A stretch of DNA of 64,000 bases. Source: Maratus speciosus. Its lineage: Eukaryota > Arthropoda > Arachnida > Araneae > Salticidae. The stretch spans positions 202,308,559 through 202,372,558 of the forward strand of contig OZ010788.1 in NCBI GenBank assembly GCA_963932465.1. Direction: 5' to 3'. Of the stretch, positions 1-10,877 are shown one piece after another (within the stretch, counting starts at the first letter, position 1; each line of letters starts with the position of its first letter). The notes beneath the pieces are model-generated. The model worked only from the letters and a program-made list of their open reading frames with translations, made no database searches and was not told the origin of the DNA. A program made the translations under genes and the position numbers.

Positions 1-1141
1 GTCGTATATGTTGCAATACTTAAGGGTTTTTTTTTATAGTAAAATACGCTTAAAAGTTAAATATATAATTTAAGTGATTTTTTTTAAGTCTGTTACTATT
101 TCTTATTAAATAATGAAAGAAATGTAAATACTAAATTCTTTTAATTAGTATGCATTTACGTTTTAGATTTTTTTTTCAAGAATAGCACTGTAATGCCTTA
201 AAAAACATTTAAAAAAATGTTTTCAATAAACGTAGATTGTGATGCAGAAATAATAATTCAGCATTCTCAGGTGATAGCCTATTTCTTTTTTGTAAATGTT
301 ACCTGCTTCTAAAAATAATCTCTCACTATATATGGTACTTCCTGGTGTAGAAAGGTACTTTTTGGCTAATTGTGAAAGGTTTGGAAAGTCTTCCGAATTT
401 TTTGCCCACCACTCCAAAGGACACTGTTGTCTTTCTACTAGTGGCTGGGAAAGAAAATTACTAATTTCTTTTACTTCTTCACATTGAGGGGCACTTTCTA
501 TAGAGGCTTCACTGCTGACAGCAAAGGAAAAAAAAATAATAATAAAGATAAATAAAAATTTTGTTATTTGTGAGCTTTATAAAGTCTACAATGATTTCTT
601 TCCACCATTTTAGAGGATATTCCTTTCACCCTTTCTATCAGTGGTTTTTCTTAAGATATTAAGATTTCTTATTTTTTATTTTTTTTTCATCTGAAAGCTG
701 AAACTTATGTTTCCTAGTACGTTTAAAATTTTGTCATTATTTTAAAATGTAACAACAACACACATAATATCTATTAAAATGTAACTAGACAGTACCTGAT
801 GAGGAACTTTTGCTAAGATTTTTTTTTTTTTTTTTTTGGGGGGGGGGTGGGGGGGGGGTCTGAATTATATTATTGAGGCAATTTTTAGGCCGAATATTTT
901 TTCAGAGTAAAATAATGCTTTAAAAAATTAAAAATTTGTATATAAATAATTTTTTTAAAGAAAACAATACATTTTAGTTGTGAAATATACAAGAATTGTG
1001 CATATAGTGCATACTATATTTTGATTTTAGGCAAAAATAAGTTCATTATTCGGCGGCCGAATAGGCCGAATATTCGGCTGTAACTTGGCCGAATATTCGG
1101 TATTCGGTTATTCGGCCAAACCACTATTCGTTGCATCACTA
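1..1141 (-). mobile_element. Internally deleted hAT element, one end in window
   Basis: The element holds the hATC remnant and ends near 1141 with a terminal sequence that reads TAGTGATGCAACGAATAG on the minus strand. Inside this end, 1050-1127 carries several copies of the palindrome GGCCGAATATTCGG and its halves, typical of subterminal transposase-binding repeats in hAT elements. Between 520 and 1040 there is only AT-rich filler with a T run followed by a broken G run (about 820-858). The other terminus is not in the window. Confidence 0.6.
209..525 (-). pseudogene. hAT transposase C-terminal dimerisation domain, frameshifted
   Basis: Read on the minus strand, this stretch encodes the hAT C-terminal (hATC) dimerisation block: PLEWWAKNSEDFPNLSQLAKKYL, then STPGSTIYSERLFLEAGNI. 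These match the family pattern (P-x-WW, LA-KYL, P-S--SER-FS-AGNI). After an A run near 283-288 the frame is lost by one base. In the shifted frame the expected next motif, RNRLSPENAELLF, appears and runs to a stop at 211-209. The rest of the transposase (BED zinc finger and catalytic core) is absent. Only about 600 bp separate this block from the element end near 1141, so the copy is internally deleted as well as frameshifted. The downstream end probably lies before base 1. Confidence 0.85.
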
Positions 1142-3326
1142 ATTTACATAAAATTTATTTAGATAAGTTCAATATGAAACATTTTTTATCTTAAAGAGTA
1201 TTTGACATAAAAAAGGTATTTTTTGAAATTTTATTTTATCGCCAACCGGTGATAAATCGCCAAATATCGAAATTTTCATTATTGTTTTTTTTTTTTTTTT
1301 TTTTTTTTACGGACGCTCTATTGAGGTTCCGCCGAAACTTTTTTTATAAACATATCTATCCTCATGAGTAGAACATTCTATAATTTTTTTCAGATTATTC
1401 GGAGTGTGCCCGTATGGAGATCTTCCTTGTCAGTAGTAAAGAGGTTACAGTATTCAGTGTAATAATATATCGGCAGCATTGACATCGGGAACTAAAATAT
1501 ATTCTATGGCTAATTTTATTTCAGTCATTTTATATAAATTATCTGGAAGAAGACAGCTATATTGGATGCATATTATCAAGATATGCATGATTTATTAAAA
1601 GTGATATGATATTTTGCGAATAAACAATTATTTCTATGAGTAAATAACTTACAGTGAGATATGTTAATTAGGTTCATTAGCCACTTACTTCAAACAACAT
1701 TATTAAATTTTAGAAATCTTACAAGCTCTCTCATTATTTAATATACCTTGAAACATTATTTCAGGGAAACACTTCGTAGCCAAAAGTTACCAAACGTAGG
1801 TGAAATTTCTGATAGGAATTCGAATATTTGCAGATTATTTTCCTCTTTAATATGTTAAGGTAAAGTGGGGTAAGTGGACCCACGAGGTAACGGGGCCATA
1901 AGCTAACATTGCACTCCCATCTTTACTCCTTAGAACAACGTGTGTCAACTCAGTCATAACTCTGTCATTGCTGTGATAGGCTGTCGAAAATTTAGGTTTA
2001 TTTTTTTTACAAACAACGTCGATCTGGTTGAACTTCCTCTTCTTTTTATTAAAATACGGAAAGTACTTTTATTAAACAATCATTTTTTTTAAAGATGCAT
2101 TAATATTATTAGGTATCTATACATATTTACTTCACGTTTCAAATGTAAGGCTGGTGTTCCAGTTACCTCATATATATATATTTTTAAAGTGGGGTAACTG
2201 GGACACGTGGGATCCAGTTACCACAACAGTTATAAATAATTTTTTGGAGTGTCTCTTACTACGGAAAATTAGTTTCTCCATTTTTTTCTTACTTGCAATA
2301 AAGAAAATTACATAATACCTTATAAAAAATAGATAATACATTTTTTAAAAAGCATGTTGACGGGTACCAAACCAAATTTCTTAAGTGAGATAGCCAAACC
2401 TTGAAACTTTGCGATACTGATGAAGAGACGTACATAAGATAAAGTGACATTATTAGAGAATTATCAAAACCAATAGAAAATACATTTGTTCGATATAAAA
2501 ACATGGTTACATTCTCCACAGATTTATTAGATTTATCGAACTTTCATTGAAGTAAATAAAAAAGAGAATGAGATACTTAAGCACTTACATACCCGTTTTC
2601 TCATAGATTTATCTTGTTTATTCCCCCCCCCCCCCTAAAATACCCATGTAGCTTTTATACTTATTTACCTATACTAAAATACATAAGTACTTACTTAATC
2701 TTTATGTGTTTTGTATAAATAAATCTAATAATTTAACATTTGTTGCCTTTTTTAGATAACTTGACAGCAAAGGTTTCCCTTACAACGCTCTTTAGTTGAT
2801 ATATAATTTACATATGTCTGGTTTAAATTTTTTAAAGTTATTTACACTTTTTGAAACAGGACCTGATACCCCAAATTAAACAAACGCATGTGGAAAGAAA
2901 GATGAAATATATATATATTTTTTGTATTTTTAGACATTAAAATGTAATTTTGAAAATTTCTGTCGGATAGAGTGAACCAAACTGAACACATTAACAAAGG
3001 TTAGCTTTTGGAAACTGAATTGCCAGAATCTCCAGAGTCACATTGTAAAATCCTGCCCCAGTTAACTTTACTAAATTTTATTCCAGGAAGAGATTAGACA
3101 ATTACACAATTTTGTGTTTCTTAATCGTGCTAACAGTTTGGAAAGCATTTAAAATTTTGGGAAAATTATTATTGCTTGAACATAAATAACCTAACCCCAT
3201 ATGCGTAGTTATTTTTCTACAAAGTAATTGTTGTCACAGATGAAGAAGAATCTCGGTGATCTAATAGTGTACAAATACATATTAAATATAGCATTTTGCT
3301 AACATACCACATACTTTTAGAGTTGT
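1142..3326. other. Intergenic DNA with GGGGTAAC-type repeat fragments
   Basis: No gene is seen. T and A runs lie near 1285-1308. Two related fragments begin with AAAGTGGGGTAA (1862-1905 and 2188-2222), and 3045-3065 holds an inverted partial match (CCTGCCCCAGTTAAC). They resemble transposon ends with GGGGTAAC-type termini that are common in invertebrates, but I could not define an element or a target duplication. A run of C lies at 2624-2634. Confidence 0.4.
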
Positions 3327-3334
3327 ATAATAGT

Positions 3335-4353
3335 CAGGGCCGAAACTAAGGGGGGGGGGGGGGCAGAGGGCGCATGTGCCCCGGGCGCCAGAACGAAGGG
3401 GCGCCAAATGAAGGATTATACCTTTGGAATGGATCATTTACTTCTGATGGATTGATGGCTTCTATTATTATGAAACAGGCATTATAAATGAAGTGTTAGG
3501 TGAAGATGAAAGAGCAGTCGTAAAAAGTTAGAACTCTGATTTTCTGGGCAGAATGGGAAGAAAAAAAATGGCCATAATTTTTTTTTTTGAAAAAAAAAAT
3601 ATGGATAAAAAAATGAGATATGGATAAAAATAAGATATAATTATCTCTTAAGGGGGGGTTGGGCAGAGGGCGCATGTGCCCCGGGCGCCAGAACGAAGGG
3701 GCGCCAAATGAAGGATTATACCTTTGGAATGGATCATTTACTTCTGATGGATTGATGGCTTCTATTATTATGAAACAGGCATTATAAATGAAGTGTTAGG
3801 TGAAGATGAAAGAGCAGTCGTAAAAAGTTAGAATTCTGATTTTCTGGGCAGAATGGGAAGAAAAAAAATGGCCATAATTTTTTTTTTTGAAAAAAAAAAT
3901 ATGGATAAAAAAATGAGATATGGATAAAAATAAGATATAATTATCTCTTTCATCTTCACCTAATACTTCATTTATAATGACTGTTTCATAATAATAGAAG
4001 CCATCAGTCCATCAGAAGAAAATAACTCGGTGAAAGCGGAGACTCGGTTAAGCAGGACTCGGATAATCGGGATTCTAACTTTATATTTCATTTTAAAAAT
4101 GATCTTTAGAATATTTTTGTTGGTGTTCAGAAGGGAGTCGTGACCCCCGTGACCTCCCCCTTGGACCCGCCATTGTAGATTACGTAGTTCAATATTACTT
4201 ATTTTAAGATTACATATTTTAAATTTTAAAATAAATCGGCTATTAGAAAATTAGTAAAATTCTCTTTGTAAATATACTTTGCGCAAGAGGGGGGGGGGGG
4301 GGCTTCAAAATCCATGCTTGCCCCGGGTGCAAAAAAGGCTAGTTTCGGCCCTG
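3335..4353. mobile_element. Non-autonomous hAT element with 8-bp target duplication
   Basis: The ends are inverted repeats, CAGGGCCGAAACTA at 3335 and TAGTTTCGGCCCTG ending at 4353. They are flanked by a perfect 8-bp direct repeat, ATAATAGT (3327-3334 and 4354-4361). Termini of CAGGG/CCCTG form and an 8-bp duplication are diagnostic of hAT. The interior has no transposase frame. It holds an exact 300-bp tandem duplication, an inverted copy of part of it, and a fragment near 4021-4075 ending like a Tigger/pogo terminus. G runs lie next to both ends. The element sits just downstream of the METTL9 3' end. Confidence 0.9.
3361..3949. repeat. 300-bp tandem duplication, two copies
   Basis: Bases 3361-3649 and 3661-3949 are identical at an offset of exactly 300, apart from one substitution (C at 3534, T at 3834). 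Both copies start right after a G run, so the duplication junction lies in poly-G. Part of the unit recurs inverted at 3950-4020, and diverged copies occur at 6733-6870, 38367-38480, 38600-38720 and 46050-46165. Confidence 0.95.
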
Positions 4354-4461
4354 ATAATAGTCTATGTTCAAAGATTTGATTGTAATCCTAACGGTACAAT
4401 ATAAATTTTTTGAAATGAGACATTAAAAAAAAGGACCACCTTATATTTATACAAATTGTAA

Positions 4462-4545
4462 TTTATTATGTATTTGAAAAATTCTAAAAATTAAGAAATT
4501 ACAAATTTACAACTCACATTATTTTTAAACTATTTTAATTTTATT
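4462..4545 (-). terminator. Candidate METTL9 polyadenylation signals
   Basis: Two AATAAA hexamers on the minus strand (4545-4540 and 4467-4462) lie 361 and 439 bases past the METTL9 stop codon. In DNA this AT-rich such hexamers are common by chance, so only their position supports them. Confidence 0.4.
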
Positions 4546-4905
4546 TTTAAAAACAAACTTTGCACATCTTATATGAAAATGTACATAATCATACTCAAGC
4601 TTAAAATCGCGAACACCTATAATGTTCTTTGCCTGGCTGAAACATAGAAATAACATTTCATAGTAACTTTCACGCAAAGAAATGTAAATTGTCTAAATAC
4701 ACTTACAGTTATTCCATATAATTTCACTAACACCCGGTAACTTTTGGCAATATGGCATGTAATATATTATCAAAATACTCGAATAATGTACATAGAACAG
4801 TAACTTTTTATGTAACCTAACGATAAAATTAATAACAAATTACAATACAGTGAAAAGGCAAGTATGTTTCTGCAAATATAATTAATATTTTGAACATTTA
4901 TAATA

Positions 4906-5126
4906 CTAGCTGGAACATTCTTTGTCGACTTTGAGGATAAAGACTGCATCATTCAACCAATAAAATGATTGCTCTAAATCTCCCTCACACAAATATGGTA
5001 ATCGAGTCCATCGAATAACCTGGAAGCCATGTTGAGAAAATAGAGATTTTGAGAGACACGAAACTTGTTCTTCGAAAGTTTTTCCGGAAACAGCTATTTT
5101 TTCCGAGGCTTCATGATATTTAGAAC
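4906..5126 (-). CDS. METTL9: METTL9 terminal coding exon with stop
   Basis: This exon gives the last 72 residues and a TAG stop at 4908-4906. It starts after an acceptor ending TTTTTAG; its first GT completes a Gly codon, giving VEVGGSKYHEASE across the junction. FEEQV, FQVIRWTRLPYLCEGD and LNDAVFILK match the C-terminal block of METTL9 (WEEQV, RLPYLCEGD, LDDAVFVLK), with a short tail VDKECSS after it. The length from the SAM motif to the stop agrees with the vertebrate protein, so the C-terminus is complete. On the minus strand, AATAAA polyadenylation signals occur at 4545-4540 and 4467-4462, implying a 3' UTR of roughly 0.4 kb that ends just before the hAT element at 3335-4353. The three exons encode about 212 residues in total. 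Confidence 0.96.
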
Positions 5127-5257
5127 CTAAAAAGAAATTAGACTTTCCATTATGTATATGTATATAAATAAGTCATAATACTATTACAATGAGAAAAAAA
5201 TTCTATGTGCATGCAATGAAAATAATGTCATAAATAATTCTGTACCATTCATACCAT

Positions 5258-6615
5258 CAGGGTTGGCAGATTTTTGACATATGTCAGTTTATGTGGGGTT
5301 TAAACCATCATATGTCAAAAACCTCAACTACTACATTGATCTGTAAAATTTCACATTAAATGACATAACAACATTACATGTAATATTTAAAATTCGCTAT
5401 TACTGTATATCAATAATTAGTACATTAGTAAAGTCTTATAATTAAGTGCAACTTTCTAACAGGGTAAAATTTTAAAAATTGTGCTTCTCTAAAAAGTAGA
5501 CATTAAGCTCGCCTGAGCTGTACATTTTTTTTCTCTTACTTAAAATCTTTTTAATTTCTCTATTACTTTTGAGAGCTTGAAGCATTACCTAGGATTTTTT
5601 TAAAGAAAAAAAAAAAAAAAAAGACTTGCGTTCAGTTTTTTTTTGGTATATGTAACAAGATAATGTGCATAAATTTTATTATAGTCTAGGCAATAACCAT
5701 TCCATTCAAAATTGAAATTGGATTATTAATCTTAAACATTTACAGAATAAGAAGTAATTTTTTTAAAAAAAGCTTAAAGTCAAAATCTTTTTAAAATATG
5801 CTTTCTTTAAATATATAAAAATAATTTTTTGATTTTAAAACTGAATAAAATTTGCTCGGTCTTCTAAAAGCAAATTCACTTAAGCCCCATATTGAAAAAG
5901 TGCATAACAGAAAGGATCAAATCATGAAACCATACCATTGTTTGGCTCATATTTTGCATCCCAACCATCAGGGCAAGAGTTGACTGATGTATCAGTTGAT
6001 TCAGCTCGCATTTGGGACACAGAGAATTTATGGATTCTTACACATACTGATTGTGTATGCAGCTAAGGAATCCCTTTTCCCGTCTTTTTATTTCAGTTCT
6101 ATAGGGAGGAGCCCATTACTTGGTGGAAAGGTATCATTAAATGCAATAGTTTTTCGACTGAGCCTGCTTCAAAACTTGCTCATCTAGCAACGCTTTTGCT
6201 ATCAAGTCCTACTAGCTCAGCATCAATTAAGAGACAGACTATTTTCTAACGTTTCATGCACTCTAAACTCAGAAATCCTTTGGGTGTAAATAAATGTGCT
6301 AAACAGGTTGTGTGCTGCAGCATGCTGCGGTGTAAAATTGATCCGGATTATTTAAAAATACAAAATTATTTTCTTCTGATTGAAAATTCCAGAAAATAAA
6401 AATATTTTATTGCAATTAATAATAATTTTTTAAATTATTAAATTACAATAATTTTAAATTAAGGATTACATAAATCATTGACTTATTTAATGTTTACCTA
6501 TTGTTGTTAAAATGTTTTAGTGTGTTGCATGTTTTTGACAGTTTTCGACGGGTTAAACCAGTTTATGACAGTTTGAACCAGTTTTTGACGCTTGTCATGT
6601 CAAAACCCAGCCCTG
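5258..6615 (+). mobile_element. hAT-like element with long subterminal repeats, in METTL9 intron
   Basis: The left end reads CAGGGTTGGCAGATTTTTGA and the right end, on the opposite strand, CAGGGCTGGGTTTTGACA. Motifs such as GTTTTTGACA and AACCAGTTT recur inside both ends (5270-5325 and 6530-6605), as expected for subterminal binding sites. It contains hAT transposase remnants on the plus strand. I saw no matching 8-bp target duplication (CATACCAT left, ATAATGAG right), so one end may be rearranged. Confidence 0.65.
5942..6330 (+). pseudogene. Decayed hAT transposase fragment (hATC region)
   Basis: Segments in shifting frames match a hAT transposase of the type ending SSASxER...FSxxGxxHSKxRNRLG. 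At 5942, LAHILHPNHQGK resembles the conserved LAYxLDPRYxGK block before the dimerisation domain. From about 6113 the frame TWWKG...SKLAHLATLLL leads to SSPTSSASIKRQ, followed after a stop codon by HSKLRNPLGVNKCAK. Stops and frameshifts separate the blocks, and no catalytic region is recognisable. It is unrelated to METTL9 and lies in its last intron on the opposite strand. Confidence 0.75.
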
Positions 6616-6699
6616 ATAATGAGAACAATATTTTTTGCAAAACAGTTCATCAAAATTAGAAACATTTACTAGAGAACAGGAATTTTGCTTTTTCAGAAT

Positions 6700-7350
6700 T
6701 TAGTGTCGCCCACGGCATTTCCATTACTTCATTTTCTTCTGGTGGACTGGTGGTTTCTATTATTATGAAACAGCCATTATAAATGAAGCGTTGGGTGAAG
6801 ATGAAAGAGCAGTCATAAAAAGTCAGAACTCTGATTTTCTGGTCAGAATGGAAAAAAAAAAGGGGGCCATAATTTTTTTTTTCAAAAATTATGTTTTATC
6901 ATAAATTTTTCATTTATACTTTTCTCGAAATAGCACGTATTTTAATAAAACTTTTTTTTCAATTTTTATGAGAAAATGGCAACAAAAAGATATATAATTG
7001 CTATTTTTGAACAATTTTTTTTTTTTTTTTGCTCTCTACGGAAATGGAGAACTTGAATTACCAAAATGAAACAAATGTCGCTAGAAACTACAAGAAAATT
7101 AATATTTCAAAAACAAATGGAGATGCAATTTTCAAAGAAATTGCATTAAAAAGTACTTTTTTTCCCAATACGACGGTATAAACATTGAAAATGTGCGATG
7201 CTTAGAAGTTTTAAAAAATGCTGTAGAGTAATTAATCGCACAATGAAACATCGGCTTTTGTTTTACGGTTGGTGTACACAAGGTAACGTTATTTATCGGA
7301 GACAAAATAAGCTGGGAGAAAGAAATAGCATATCGGGGGCTAAAAAAACT
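6700..7350. repeat. Dispersed element copy, inverted relative to 37720-38820
   Basis: This segment matches the reverse complement of 37720-38820, including the stretch with ATTATGAAACAGCCATTATA and the long block at 7030-7340. The distant copy carries an extra inverted segment. Reading frames in the shared block stay open for short distances (for example AKNYKKINISKTNGDA), suggesting an old transposase, but I cannot assign a family. Confidence 0.6.
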
Positions 7351-7499
7351 GGAACTTATAATAATTGAAAATAAATAATGCAACTTGTCACCCAGCTCAC
7401 TAGTGTTGGTGGTGACTATAATTGCCTGTTCACTTAAACAACAAAAGATGTTTTGCGTAGAAGCGCAATGCTGTTGACAAAATTTCAAATTAGATATTT

Positions 7500-8312
7500 G
7501 GAATGATAGTAAAGGTATCTCATCGAAAAATAGAAAAAAAAAATAAAACACAACATTGGACTTCTACCTGCAGGATCAAAAATTTTTTTGGATATGTGGG
7601 GGTAGAAGTTCAATGTCGGGCGTCCAACAATTCTCAGGTGAATCCATTTTTAAATGAAAATAATACAATGATGGCGTTTGATAGAATATGAAAGAATAGA
7701 TGTGTATTCTGTAGTTGCAATTTCTTCCAAATGTGTTTGTAAATTACCAAGTTTGTAAATAGTTTATTCCAAATGTGAAAGATTCCAAAATCAGAGAAGG
7801 ATTTAACTGATTGCAGAATGCCGATCTAAACAAAACAAAAAAAGAATTCCATCCTATACTGGAAGGAAAAGGTGGCTTTCTCATACTTTTGCTTTAAGAA
7901 TTTAGTTAATTTTACTCAAAAACACGAAGCCAGAATGTGTGGAAACCAGTTATAGAAGAACAGTTTTCGTCAATACTGAATTTGAATGCAAATTTCGAAA
8001 AAAAGGGAAGGATTATGTAGTGGCCTCGTTGACGTTAGAGGAGAAGACATGCTTGAGTGTTTAAAAGAGTGCAGAAATCTGAATCTGTAGTGGGAAATAC
8101 TGTGTTCCAGGCACAAACCAAAATATCTAATTTCTTTAAATAAAGAGATATTCTGTTTATGCTTTACATATTTTTTCTATCTCCAAATTTGACAACTTGC
8201 GAGATTAATTTTTCAGTGAAAGCTAACGAAATTCGTAGTTTCAGTAATTTCAGTTGTAAACTAGCAAATTTCTGTCCCCTTGTGACTACCATATAAGAGG
8301 AATTGACTGTAT
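7500..8312. mobile_element. Tigger/pogo-like element remnant
   Basis: The right side ends in a sequence that reads, on the minus strand, TA then CAGTCAATTCCTCTTATATG, which resembles pogo/Tigger termini at a TA target. Upstream are degraded coding-like blocks (for example DVRGEDMLECLKECRN near 8020-8080) with stops between them. No full transposase can be traced. Confidence 0.4.
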
Positions 8313-8640
8313 TGATATTTATAAAATATGCGTATACATACGTACGTAACGGTGTCCGCCAACGTCAAATCCGCCAAATTTTCGCAGAATTTCTTGACGG
8401 ATTATTCCCTAATGCGACAAAAAAAAAAAAAAAAAAAAAAAACTCGCCATAAATGAAGCCAACCTGAATATAGCTGGCTAATTTCTCCAAATTCATGTTC
8501 AAATTCAGTATCGACGAAAACAAGAAATCTCCTATAATCGGGTTTCAAGCATATTAGCTTTCGTGTTTTCGAGTAAAATTAGATGATTTCTTAAAAACAT
8601 TTAATAAGGAAGCTACCTTTTCCACCCAGTACAGGGCCGG
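7850..8640. repeat. Imperfect inverted repeat of about 170-200 bp arms
   Basis: Bases 7850-8020 and the reverse complement of 8440-8640 are homologous; both include TTTTACTC-AAAACACGAA and TACTGAATTTGAA. The spacer includes an A run at 8420-8441. The pair could form a long hairpin in the METTL9 intron. Confidence 0.7.
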
Positions 8641-8931
8641 AAGGATTTTTTAATCCGCTGTCTTGTTTCAAAATGACTATATCTCATCCATTTTTTTTTT
8701 AAGATAGGGGGAAACAAGATATGCTCTGAAATCTTTGTATCAAGGTCTAATACCTAAACAAAAAATAAATTTGGATTTCTAAGTTTTTCTAATGTTTTTT
8801 TGAGATTGAAATCTTGTGGTGCCATTCAAGTGGCCGCCATTTTTAAACAAGATTACGGATCAAGCTGGCCAACAAACTCGGTTAAGATCTTGGTAAGTCC
8901 TTTACAAACACGCAACGTGTAATTCGATTAT

Positions 8932-9852
8932 AAGAAGGTGGGTGCGAAGTTTCAATGAAAGACGTGAAAACGTTCACAATGAAGAACGAAGTGAGAGGCG
9001 GTCTCTGACTGAAGATGATTTGTTAACAGAAGTTGAAGATTACAAGAGAAGATTACTAGAACAGATTCAACAATATGACGCTCTCAATGCATTTTCCTGA
9101 AATTTCTTGTTCACATCTTCATGAAATTGTATTCAGAAAACTAAGTTTTCGAAAACTGTGTGCTCGGTGGGTACCAAAAAATCTCACAGACAGGCAGAGA
9201 AAAGAACATCAGGGTAGCGCACTTAAGTTTTTGACACGGTGCAACGACGAGGTGATTACTCTTAAGACATATCGTCACTGGATATGAGACCATGTGTCTC
9301 ACGTAATCCCGAATCAAAACCGCAATCAATGGAATGGAGACACACGACATCGCCAACAAGGACGAAATCCAAACCAGCAACAATATATTGAAAAATCCTG
9401 CCTACAGTGTTTTGAGACAGACACGGCATTTTACTGGTGGATTTCCATGTCTCGAGGTCAAAAAATCAACGCGGCTGCGTACTGCATAACTTCGAAAACT
9501 GCGTCACGCAATACAGAATAAGCTTCGAAGCATGCTTCAGCAGGGTATTGTTCTCTTTAATGAAAATGCACGCCCACATAAAGCGATTTTGACACAACAA
9601 CTCCTTACGGGCTTCTGCTGGAAACAGTTTGAACCACCACCATACAGCTCCGACCTTGCATCGACTATCATCTTTTCCAGCACCTTTTCTTTCTGCCTAG
9701 CAGTTCACGGTAGACGATGGGTTGAAAAACGCTGTTACCACATGGTTGGCATCGCAGAGACGTATCTTTCTATGCCGAGGGCATACAAAAACTCGGGCTC
9801 CGCTATGATAAAGGCTTCAACAATGGTAGCAACTATGTTGAAAATAATCTAA
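8932..9852 (+). pseudogene. Decayed mariner transposase
   Basis: Several frames together trace a mariner transposase. The N-terminal DNA-binding part reads RRWVRSFNERRENVHNEERS with SLTEDDL; then come HFPEISCSHLHEIV, FRKLCARWVPKNLTD, INAAAYC and ENARPHKAIL. At least three frameshifts and internal stops are visible. The catalytic triad is destroyed: the expected VTGDETW reads VTGYET (about 9271-9288), the HDNARPH Asp is Glu (NENARPH, near 9562), and the third Asp (SDYHLF) survives only in a frame shifted by one base near 9660-9680. It is inserted in a METTL9 intron on the opposite strand. No clear 30-bp mariner termini were found around it. Confidence 0.9.
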
Positions 9853-10243
9853 GCATTGTACTTCATTATGCAATAATTTTTTTTTCTAATATAATCGTTT
9901 CCCTTTGTTTAATTACTTAAAGGAACTTACTTTCGGGATTGCCTTCGTAAGTTGATGTGTATAGTTTGCTACTAAACTGTTAAAGAAAAAGAAAGTACTA
10001 TCATTCGCGCATGCGCATTTAAAAATTACTTCATACATTCTCATATCTTGTCAGATATTAGGGTAGGTTGGTGTAAGAGAGCGTATTTTTCAAACAACTG
10101 ATTATAAAGATATAAAGAATGTATCAAAATTACATGTATTATTAAATACTAACAATCACATTACAACCTCACATATAAGGCCCACAGGAGCGAGAAGGAC
10201 TAGATCGCAATGCAAAAAGAGACTTTTAAGAAGCGAGACTCAC

Positions 10244-10437
10244 CCACTTCGACATATTGTTTTAGAGGCAACACGAGAGCTAAAATCAAGACTCCGGTAT
10301 CGGGGTTCAACTTATTTCTGATTTGCTTAAGTATCGTCACTGGATTATCACATCGGTCTAGAAGGTTAAGGCAGCTGATAGCATCGAAGTACTCCGGACC
10401 ACTGTCGGGCAAGTGCCACTTGTCAATGTCCAGAATT
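10244..10437 (-). CDS. METTL9: METTL9 internal exon, central methyltransferase fold
   Basis: This exon supplies 64 codons, starting ILDIDKWH and ending KQYVEV. FDAISCLNLLDRCDNP corresponds to the METTL9 segment DVISCLNLLDRCDQP, which forms strand beta 4 and the acidic turn beside the substrate pocket. GVLILALVLP corresponds to strand beta 5. The acceptor is a long T run ending TATATAG. The donor is GTGAGT, close to consensus. The leading A closes the Lys codon from the previous exon, and the trailing G pairs with GT of the last exon to give Gly. The reading frame is intact and the neighbouring introns are full of transposon remains, so the exon is clearly under different constraint from its surroundings. 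The flanking intron upstream is about 5.0 kb and the one downstream about 5.1 kb. Confidence 0.95.
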
Positions 10438-10877
10438 CTATATATAAAAAAAAAAGCAAATAATTTGCAGAAATGAAAAACATTGAAACTAGTGTTGCCA
10501 GATGTCCTGCGTAAATCAGAACTCCAAATGCTCTGGACACCACTAATATCTTACAGTTTATTTAGCCATCTTTAATCACAGATAATTCTGCCATTAGATA
10601 AGGCGAAGAAAATTATTTTAAAATACTGGTGCCCACAGCATTTGGAGCCGTGATTTATGCGGACACCTGGCAAAACTAATTGAAACTGAAAGAGATTTTT
10701 CTAGCACATTCTTTAAAAAGATAGAAAAATCATGAGCAATGCAGTCATTATTGCTCATTCAACAAAATTTACATAACGTTATACTGGTTAAATTCCTTAC
10801 TATTATTTACCGTTATCTTTAAGAACATATCGTATGTATAACGTAGAACAATTAAATGTGTAAAAACCCGTTTTTAG

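Noticed and set aside
7132..7551. 139-codon minus-strand open frame
   Set aside because: It runs antisense through a repeat also found inverted at 37720-38130. Its composition is low in complexity at the start and no domain is recognisable.
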